Shown here in pieces: positions 57,455 to 63,541 of a DNA stretch of 63,541 nt. Below the pieces are notes generated by a model. That model saw only the letters and a list, made by a program, of their open reading frames with translations. It made no database searches and had not been told where the DNA came from. The translations under genes were made by a program, and so were the position numbers. This DNA comes from an uncultured Paraburkholderia sp. GTDB taxonomy: Bacteria > Pseudomonadota > Gammaproteobacteria > Burkholderiales > Burkholderiaceae. Every line of letters begins with the position of its first letter. Position 1 is the first letter of the stretch. The DNA lies in the NCBI GenBank assembly GCA_940747215.1, contig CALNWS010000022.1, forward strand, positions 1 through 63,541, given 5' to 3'.

Positions 57455-58717
57455 ATGCTGACGCTCAAACGCTTCGCCAATCCCGACGCCACGCGCGCCC
57501 TCACCAATATCGTCTGGCTCGGGCTGGAACGCCTCATGCAGATCGGCGTCGCCATTCTGATCAGCGGCATGCTTGCGCGTTACTTCGGGCCGGATACATT
57601 CGGCAAGTGGCAATACGCCAATACGCTGCTGCTCGTACTCTCGCCCATCACTTGGGTATGTGGCGCGGAAATCCTCGTGCCCACTATCGTCAGCCGGCCG
57701 CCCGGGCAACTCGGCACCGTGCTCGGCAGCGCCTCCACGCTGCGCTTTTCCGTGTCCGTCGCCGCGTTGCTGATCACGTGGGCCGGCATCGCCCTGCATC
57801 TGCTCGATCCGCTCGTTGGCGCCATGCTTGCAGGGCTCGCCGTCACCATGCTGTTTCGCGAGCCGTTCGTCGGCGTGATCAACGCGTGGCTGCAAAGCAT
57901 GACGTACAGCAAGCCGCAACTGCTCACCAGTATGAGCACGGCCGTGCTCAAGGCGGGCTTCGTCTATCTGCTCGTGCACGCCGCCGCCGCGCCCGCGCGC
58001 TTCGGCTGGCTGTGGGCCGCCGAATCCGCGCTCATCGGCATCGTGCTCGTGATTTATTACATGCGACGGCACGGCGGCCAACTCGGCTGGCACGTCGACC
58101 GCACGCTGTTCCGGCATTTCGCCAGCGCGGGCACGATGTTCTGGCTCGGGCTGATCGGTATGTACCTGTTTCTCAAACTCGATCGCCTGATGCTCGAACG
58201 GGCCATTTCGTTCTCCGGCCTAGGCCGCTATTCCGCCGCGCAGCAACTGAACGAAAACTGGATCACGCTCGCGCTGATGCTCGCGCAAACCATCGCGCCG
58301 GCCTTCGTCTATCGCGCGCAGGAAGCCGCGCAACTGCGCCGCAACATGTGGTGCCTCACGGCCATGACCGCGGTGCTGATGGTGAGCGGCGCGATCGTGC
58401 TCGATCTGCTCGCCGGCTTCATCATTCGCCGCGTGTTCGGGCCGGACTACGAAGGCGCGATCGACATTTTCCGCTGGGCTGTGTGGCTTTCCGTGCCTGC
58501 CGGCATCGAGGCGATCGGCAATCTGATCGTGCTCAAGTATCAGGCCCGGTTCGTGTTGCTCGCCAAGTGGCTGCTCGCGCTCGCCGTGGCTTTCGTCGTG
58601 AACCTGATCGCCATTCCGCGGCTCGGCGCTTACGGCGCGCTCGTGGGTCTCGCGGCGGGCTATCTCGCGGCGACCTCGGTTAATCTTTATTACATTTGTT
58701 TCAAATTGCGCCCATGA
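57455..58717 (+). CDS. Wzx-type polysaccharide flippase (MATE/MVF-like)
   Basis: A 420-residue membrane protein with about 12-14 hydrophobic helices, of the oligosaccharide flippase (Wzx/PST) class, which moves lipid-linked sugar units across the inner membrane. Supporting blocks are LTNIVWLGLERLMQIGVAIL at the start, FRHFASAGTMFWLGLIGMYL, FLKLDRLMLERAISFSGLGR, RYSAAQQLNENW, and IIRRVFGPDYEGAIDIFRWA. Its stop overlaps the start of the next glycosyltransferase (ATGA), so the genes are coupled. The sugar handled is unknown. Intact. Confidence 0.88.
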   Translation: MLTLKRFANPDATRALTNIVWLGLERLMQIGVAILISGMLARYFGPDTFGKWQYANTLLLVLSPITWVCGAEILVPTIVSRPPGQLGTVLGSASTLRFSVSVAALLITWAGIALHLLDPLVGAMLAGLAVTMLFREPFVGVINAWLQSMTYSKPQLLTSMSTAVLKAGFVYLLVHAAAAPARFGWLWAAESALIGIVLVIYYMRRHGGQLGWHVDRTLFRHFASAGTMFWLGLIGMYLFLKLDRLMLERAISFSGLGRYSAAQQLNENWITLALMLAQTIAPAFVYRAQEAAQLRRNMWCLTAMTAVLMVSGAIVLDLLAGFIIRRVFGPDYEGAIDIFRWAVWLSVPAGIEAIGNLIVLKYQARFVLLAKWLLALAVAFVVNLIAIPRLGAYGALVGLAAGYLAATSVNLYYICFKLRP

Positions 58718-59547
58718 CGAATTCATCCGCCTCCGCGCAAATCCCGCTCGACGACGTCGCCGTCCTGCTGCCCGCATACAACGGCCAAGCCGACGTCGAT
58801 CTTACGCTTGCCTCGTTCAGTGAAAGTGCGCTGGTGCACGTTCTGATCGTCGACGACGGCAGCACACTGCCCATCGTCGCGCCCACGATTCCCAACATGA
58901 AGATCGACGTGCTGCGCATGGCGCAGAACGGCGGCATCGAACGCGCGCTGCAAGCGGGCATCGATACGCTCGCCGCGCGTGGCTTTCGCTACGCGGCGCG
59001 CATCGACGCGGGCGACCGCAGCGTGCCACAGCGGCTCGCACGTCAGCGCGTCTTCATGGAACTGCATCCTCGCGTGGCCGGGCTCGGCATGTGGACGCAG
59101 GTGGTCACCCGCAACGGCCAGCCGCTCTTCTTCATGCTTACGCCGCCCGCCGAACCCAACGCGGTGCGCCGGCTGCGCTTTTTCCGCTCATGTCTCGCGC
59201 ATCCTTCGATGATGTTGCGCATCGACGCCGTGCGGGAAGTTGGCAACTATCGTGCGGAATACCGCTCAGCGGAAGATCTCGACCTGTTCGTGCGGCTCAT
59301 GGAACGCTACGATTGTGCGAATCTGCCGGAGCTCGGTCTCTATTACGAACTGAACGAAGGCGGCATCAGCGCGACGCGGCGGCGGCGTCAGGTCAACTCG
59401 ACGCTGCGTTTGCAACTGCGTTACTTCAACGCACTGAATCCGTACGACTGGCTCGGCCTTGCCAAGAATCTGCTGCATCTCGTCACGCCCTATCGCGCCT
59501 TGCAGCGCGTAAAACGCGTGCTGCTCGCGCCGCGCGCCGGCCGCTGA
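58714..59547 (+). CDS. Family 2 glycosyltransferase
   Basis: A 277-residue GT-A enzyme. VAVLLPAYNGQADVDLTLAS and LIVDDGSTLPIVAP form the nucleotide-sugar fold; MAQNGGIERALQAGIDTLAA and RIDAGDRSVPQRLARQRVFM hold the metal-binding acidic residues (the usual DxD place reads DAGD). A helix-rich acceptor part follows with the family block SAEDLDLFVRLME. I chose the ATG at 58714, which overlaps the flippase stop. It probably adds a sugar to the repeating unit handled by the flippase. Donor and acceptor are unknown. Intact. Confidence 0.87.
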   Translation: MTNSSASAQIPLDDVAVLLPAYNGQADVDLTLASFSESALVHVLIVDDGSTLPIVAPTIPNMKIDVLRMAQNGGIERALQAGIDTLAARGFRYAARIDAGDRSVPQRLARQRVFMELHPRVAGLGMWTQVVTRNGQPLFFMLTPPAEPNAVRRLRFFRSCLAHPSMMLRIDAVREVGNYRAEYRSAEDLDLFVRLMERYDCANLPELGLYYELNEGGISATRRRRQVNSTLRLQLRYFNALNPYDWLGLAKNLLHLVTPYRALQRVKRVLLAPRAGR

Positions 59548-59617
59548 ACGAGACTTACGATTCAAGCCGCATTGGCCGCGGACTCACCGCCTCTATCATT
59601 GAACTACCCGCTTTCGC

Positions 59618-60775
59618 ATGATCCGCATGAAGCCTGCCCTGAAGTCGACACCCGCGCTGCGCATTACACTCGTGTGTAACACCGCGTGGGCAATCTATAC
59701 GTATCGGCAAGGCTTGATCCGCATGCTGGTGGGACGCGGCGTGGACGTCACGGTGCTCGCGCCGCGCGACCGCACGTTCGAGCTGCTCACCGCGATGGGC
59801 TGCCGCTGCATCGAATTGCCAGTGTCGTCGAAGGGCACGAATCCACGCGACGATCTGCGCACGCTGGCCTCGCTCTTCAGGCTTTATCGCAACATCCGTC
59901 CGCACGTCGTGTTTCACTACACGATCAAGCCGAACATCTACGGCTCGATTGCGGCAAAGCTCGCGGGCGTGCCGTCGATCGCGGTCACGACCGGCCTCGG
60001 CTATGTCTTTATCCAGCAGAGCCGCGCCGCGCAGGTCGCGAAGAAGCTGTACCGTTTCGCGTTCCGTTTTCCGCGCGAAGTATGGTTTTTGAATCGCAAC
60101 GATCAGGCGGCGTTCGTCGAACAGAAGCTGCTCGTGCATCCCGAGCGCGCGCGGCTGCTGCACGGCGAAGGCGTCAATCTCGAACAGTTCGCATTCGTGC
60201 CGTTGCCCGAGCACACCGACTTCCGTTTCCTGCTGATCGGGCGGCTCCTGTGGGACAAGGGCGTGGGCGAATACGTCGAAGCCGCGCGCCGTTTGCGCGA
60301 ACGTTATCCGCATGCGCGGTTCCAGTTACTCGGGCCCGTCGGCGTCGACAATCCGAGCGCAATCACACGCAAAGAAGTGACGGCGTGGGAACAGGAAGGC
60401 ATCGTCAAGTATCTTGGAGAGGCGCACGACGTTCGCCCCTTCATCGCCGATGCGGATTGCATTGTCTTGCCGTCGTATCGCGAGGGTGTGCCGCGCACGC
60501 TGATGGAAGCGTCCGCGATGGGACGCCCGATCGTCACGACGGATGTACCGGGTTGCCGCGAAGTGGTGGCACACGGTGTCAACGGCTTGCTATGCGAAGT
60601 GCGTCATGCAGACAGCCTCGCGAAGAGGCTAGAACAGATGCTCGACATGAGCGCGGGCAAACGCCGCGCAATGGCTGAACGCGGCCGGCAGAAAGTCGCG
60701 GACGAGTTCGACGAACGCGTCGTCGTCGAAACGTATAAGGACCTGATTCAAAAAATGACGGGTGTTCTACTTTAA
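59618..60775 (+). CDS. Family 4 glycosyltransferase
   Basis: A 385-residue GT-B enzyme. The N-terminal half has ITLVCNTAWAIYTYRQGLIR, VVFHYTIKPNIYGSIAAKLA and VTTGLGYVFIQQSRAAQVAK; the C-terminal half has DFRFLLIGRLLWDKGVGEYV and the donor-site motif LPSYREGVPRTLMEASAMGR, then TTDVPGCREVVAHGVNGLL. It resembles enzymes that act on undecaprenyl-linked acetamido sugars in O-antigen and capsule loci, but the exact sugar is not readable. The start may be 59618 or the ATG at 59627. galE begins 13 bases after its stop. Intact. Confidence 0.88.
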   Translation: MIRMKPALKSTPALRITLVCNTAWAIYTYRQGLIRMLVGRGVDVTVLAPRDRTFELLTAMGCRCIELPVSSKGTNPRDDLRTLASLFRLYRNIRPHVVFHYTIKPNIYGSIAAKLAGVPSIAVTTGLGYVFIQQSRAAQVAKKLYRFAFRFPREVWFLNRNDQAAFVEQKLLVHPERARLLHGEGVNLEQFAFVPLPEHTDFRFLLIGRLLWDKGVGEYVEAARRLRERYPHARFQLLGPVGVDNPSAITRKEVTAWEQEGIVKYLGEAHDVRPFIADADCIVLPSYREGVPRTLMEASAMGRPIVTTDVPGCREVVAHGVNGLLCEVRHADSLAKRLEQMLDMSAGKRRAMAERGRQKVADEFDERVVVETYKDLIQKMTGVLL

Positions 60776-60788
60776 TGGAACAACAGCA

Positions 60789-61811
60789 ATGACCACGAAG
60801 GGCACGATACTGGTTACGGGCGGCGCAGGTTTCATCGGCTCGCATACATGCGTCGAGTTGCTGAATGGCGGCTACGACGTCGTGGTAATCGACAATCTCG
60901 TGAACAGCAATCCCGAATCGCTGCGGCGTGTGGAGAAAATCACGGGCAAGGCCGTGACCTTCTACGAAGCCGACGCACGCGACGAAGCGGCGCTCAACCG
61001 CATTTTCGACGCGCATCCCATCACCGGCGCGATCCACTTCGCGGCGCTCAAAGCCGTGGGTAAATCGGTCGCGAAGCCGATCGAGTATTATGACAACAAC
61101 GTCGGCAGCCTGCTCACGCTGCTCGGCGTCATGCGCGATCGCAACGTCAAGCAGTTCGTCTTCAGCTCGTCTGCAACTGTTTATGGCGTGCCGAAAAGCT
61201 CGCCGATCGACGAGTCGTTCCCGCTGTCGGCGACGAATCCGTATGGTCAATCCAAGCTGATCGCCGAACAGATTCTGCGCGACCTCGAAGTGGCCGACCC
61301 GAGCTGGCGCATCGCGATGCTGCGCTACTTCAATCCGGTGGGCGCGCACGAAAGCGGTCTGATCGGCGAAGATCCGGCCGGCATTCCGAACAACCTGATG
61401 CCTTACGTGGCGCAGGTTGCCGTCGGCAAGCTCGAAAAGCTGCGCGTGTTCGGCGGCGATTACGACACGCCGGACGGCACGGGCGTGCGCGACTACATTC
61501 ACGTGGTAGATCTCGCGCGCGGTCACCTTGCGGCGCTCGATGCGCTCGTCAAACATGACGCGAGCTTCGTGGTGAACCTTGGCACGGGTCAGGGCTATAG
61601 CGTGCTGGACGTGGTCCGCTCGTTCGAAAAGGCGTCGGGCAAGCCGGTACCGTACGAGATCGTCGCGCGCCGTCCGGGTGACGTCGCTTCGTGCTTCGCG
61701 CATCCGGAAGCAGCCGAGCGCATCATCGGCTGGCGCGCGGAGTTCGGCATCGAACGTATGTGTGCCGACCATTGGCGCTGGCAGTCGTCGAATCCGCGCG
61801 GCTTTGCGTGA
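60789..61811 (+). CDS. galE: UDP-glucose 4-epimerase
   Basis: Interconverts UDP-glucose and UDP-galactose (possibly also the N-acetyl forms) in the cytoplasm, supplying sugars to the neighbouring transferases. It has 340 residues. The NAD-binding start is TILVTGGAGFIGSHTCVELL, followed by the catalytic SSSATVYGVPK serine and the YxxxK pair in NPYGQSKLIAEQIL, RYFNPVGAHESGLIGEDPAG and DYIHVVDLARGHLAALDAL. I chose the ATG at 60789 for the normal N-terminus. It ends the intact part of the polysaccharide operon, with a terminator hairpin after it. Confidence 0.96.
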   Translation: MTTKGTILVTGGAGFIGSHTCVELLNGGYDVVVIDNLVNSNPESLRRVEKITGKAVTFYEADARDEAALNRIFDAHPITGAIHFAALKAVGKSVAKPIEYYDNNVGSLLTLLGVMRDRNVKQFVFSSSATVYGVPKSSPIDESFPLSATNPYGQSKLIAEQILRDLEVADPSWRIAMLRYFNPVGAHESGLIGEDPAGIPNNLMPYVAQVAVGKLEKLRVFGGDYDTPDGTGVRDYIHVVDLARGHLAALDALVKHDASFVVNLGTGQGYSVLDVVRSFEKASGKPVPYEIVARRPGDVASCFAHPEAAERIIGWRAEFGIERMCADHWRWQSSNPRGFA

Positions 61812-61845
61812 TTCGGCCCGACGCAGCCTGAGCGTTTGAAGTTAA

Positions 61846-61876
61846 AGGCGGAACGTGGCATCCACGCGTTCCGCCT
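61846..61876 (+). terminator. Probable terminator after galE
   Basis: The arms AGGCGGAACG and CGTTCCGCCT, with an inner CGTGG/CCACG extension (two-base bulge), form a strong stem 35 bases after the galE stop. The trailing sequence CGCGTCTTTCC has only a weak T-run. Confidence 0.6.
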
Positions 61877-62523
61877 CGCGTCTTTCCTCTCCGCGGCAAC
61901 AGCGCGCGTTACCGCCACCCGCGGGCGGGAAAGCTTCCGCGCCCTTCATCCGCTTACAGCAGATTTAAATCGATTCGCTAAACGCGCCGAGCGTTCGATA
62001 ACCCATAGACGTCGACTTTTCTATTGCCTAGACTTACCTCGCGCGATTATGAATAAGCGCATTTTTCGTAATCTCCGCGAAATTGCGGCATTAATTATTT
62101 AGTCACGCGCAATCACACCGTGATTACCGGACGTAATGCGCCGAAGGTATGGCGTCATCTCACCGGAGAGTTCGCGGGAAGTTATACAGATACCACAAAT
62201 AGCGAAGTTTTCGGGGTGTTTTATGTCGATCTCACATTATTCGTGTGCGAACGAACTCAAATCGTACAAAAGCACGATACAGCCATTTGCCGCCACTCAG
62301 GCACTTTGATCTTCATCCAGCCCGGCTAAAAACGCATTCGTTCTTATGATATTCGTAATGCGCTCTTAATCGATTTGGATGCCTATTTTTATTTCCAAAA
62401 TCAGTATACGCTATCAGACAAAGTTACGACTTCTGTGCAGACAAGATCACAACGCGCCATTTCTTCCATCTAGTTGGGCAGTCTTCACTCGCCTACCAGA
62501 ATCTCGCAAACGGGAACAGACAT
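61877..62523 (+). other. AT-rich non-coding stretch before the broken glycosyltransferase
   Basis: About 650 bases with much lower GC than the rest of the window and no gene I can support on either strand. It could be the 5' regulatory region of the next polysaccharide gene or the decayed remains of a gene. I saw no JUMPstart/ops sequence and no clear promoter pair. Confidence 0.5.
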
Positions 62524-63541
62524 ATAAAAGACATCGTGCATATCACAGAAGCCTTCGGAGGGGGGTTCTGTCGATGCTAACGAAGCTTTCCAATCGCGCA
62601 GTTGAAGCGGGAGCCAATGTCTTCGTCATTTATTCACTGCGGTGCGAAACCCCGGCCGATTTCGCACGGCTGTTTCATCCCAAAGTGATGATGACGCATG
62701 TGTCGATGTGCAGAGAAGTCAGTTTCAAGAAAGACTGGTCTAGCCTGCGCAAACTCGTTCAACATCTGCGCGACCGCAAACCCGAAGTTATTCATCTGCA
62801 TTCGTCGAAAGCCGGCGTGCTCGGCCGCGCCGCCGCGAAGATCGCCACGCCCAATGCCAAAGTGCTGTATTCGCCGCACGGTCCCGCATTCCTCAAACGC
62901 GACGTGTCGCCGGTCAAGCAATACGCGTATCTGAGTTTCGAGCGGATCGCCAACATCATCGGCGGGGACGATCGTCGCGTGCTCGAATAGCGAACTGAAC
63001 GAAATCAAGGGACGTGTGCGTGCGCACTCGTCGGTGCTGATCGAGAACGGCGTGGACACGAGCGGCATTCCGCTGCGCCGCACGCGCACCGACGGCAAGG
63101 TCGTGGTCGGCATGACGGGCCGCGCTTCGTTCCAGAAGAATCACGAAATGTTCATCAAGCTCGCGAGCCAGCTGCGCGACGCTGCCACGAGCTTCAGCTG
63201 GATTGGCGGTACGGAAGACGAAGTACCGGACGCTTATCGTGGCAATTCGGTTACATGCAGCGGCTGGGTAACGCGTGCGCGCGCTGGAGCTGCTGTCGGA
63301 ACTCGACATCTATGTTCAGGACTTCGCGCTATGAAGGCATGCCGATGGCGCTGATCGAAGCGCAGGTGGCGGGCATTCCGGCCGTCGTCACGGACGTAGT
63401 GGGCAATCGAATCGCTGCGGGATTTCGGTGATGGTGATCAGGCCGTTTTGGCGACCGTGATCAGTTTGGAAGGTGGCGTTGCGCGGGCAATGGATTATAT
63501 GGTGAAGGTGATCATGATCAGGATGCGGAGGACTGCTTGGT
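62524..63541 (+). pseudogene. Family 4 glycosyltransferase, broken, cut by window end
   Basis: The N-terminal region IKDIVHITEAFGGG is readable from 62524 but has no ATG before it in frame. A shortened G-run near 62560 shifts into VLSMLTKLSNRAVEAGANVF and VIHLHSSKAGVLGRAAAKIA. An extra G near 62965 then gives a stop; the expected TIVACSNSELNEI leads on to RAHSSVLIENGVDTSGIPLR and MTGRASFQKNHEMFIKLASQ. Two more shifts near 63275 and 63320 separate ALELLSELDIYVQ and SRYEGMPMALIEAQVAGIPA. Past 63410 the match fades. It is related to EPS GT-B transferases. It runs off the window, so its true 3' end is unknown. Confidence 0.85.

Overview
The window reads as chromosome of a Burkholderia-group betaproteobacterium (Burkholderia, Paraburkholderia or Caballeronia). 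Grounds: high GC, the gene orders metG / tamA-tamB / scpA-panC-panD, zapA followed by a 6S-type RNA, cysB next to cysI-DUF934-cysHDN, ureEFG, and waaA-kdoO-waaC, plus DUF2486 and DUF3460 proteins typical of that group. About twenty genes are broken by frameshifts, in-frame stops, short deletions or loss of a key residue, while most core genes are clean. This pattern fits a host-restricted, genome-eroding lineage, such as the leaf-nodule Burkholderia symbionts. That placement is inference; no marker in the window proves the host.

Layout. 1-13.7 kb: housekeeping genes (metG, tamB, tamA, scpA, panC, panD, a ParA ATPase, a hotdog thioesterase, DoxX). 13.7-25 kb: a cobalamin locus. The lower-ligand assembly and salvage enzymes are open (cobQ, cobU, cbiB, cobC, an alpha-ribazole phosphatase candidate, cobS, cobT). 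The uptake system is destroyed: btuF is frameshifted, btuC and btuD are collapsed into one chimeric frame, and btuB carries many lesions below a still recognisable cobalamin riboswitch. 25-36.7 kb: a small coiled-coil gene, zapA, 6S RNA, a broken EVE gene, lgt, a dead LysR regulator divergent from intact ilvD, a cytochrome c, a broken DUF2486 gene, holC, pepA, lptF-lptG, and a short CbiX-type chelatase.

36.9-44.3 kb: the assimilatory sulfate reduction cluster. The SUMT gene, cysD, cysH, the DUF934 gene and cysI are each independently inactivated. Only cysN and the divergent regulator cysB stay open. 44.3-52.2 kb: mostly remnants, namely a branched-chain amino-acid binding protein, the first half of an RND pump, a rhodanese, a TolC-type channel fused in frame to a ureE remnant (no ureDABC in between), ureF, ureG with a lost Walker A lysine, and a Fic-type gene. 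pcm is intact.

52.3-63.5 kb: lipopolysaccharide and polysaccharide synthesis. waaA, waaC, a phosphomannomutase/phosphoglucomutase, a flippase, two glycosyltransferases and galE are intact. Kdo 3-hydroxylase and a last glycosyltransferase are broken. Overall the cell seems to keep its envelope, translation and branched-chain amino-acid synthesis, while losing sulfate reduction, B12 import, urease and efflux. No tRNA, rRNA, insertion sequence, phage gene or CRISPR array was seen.
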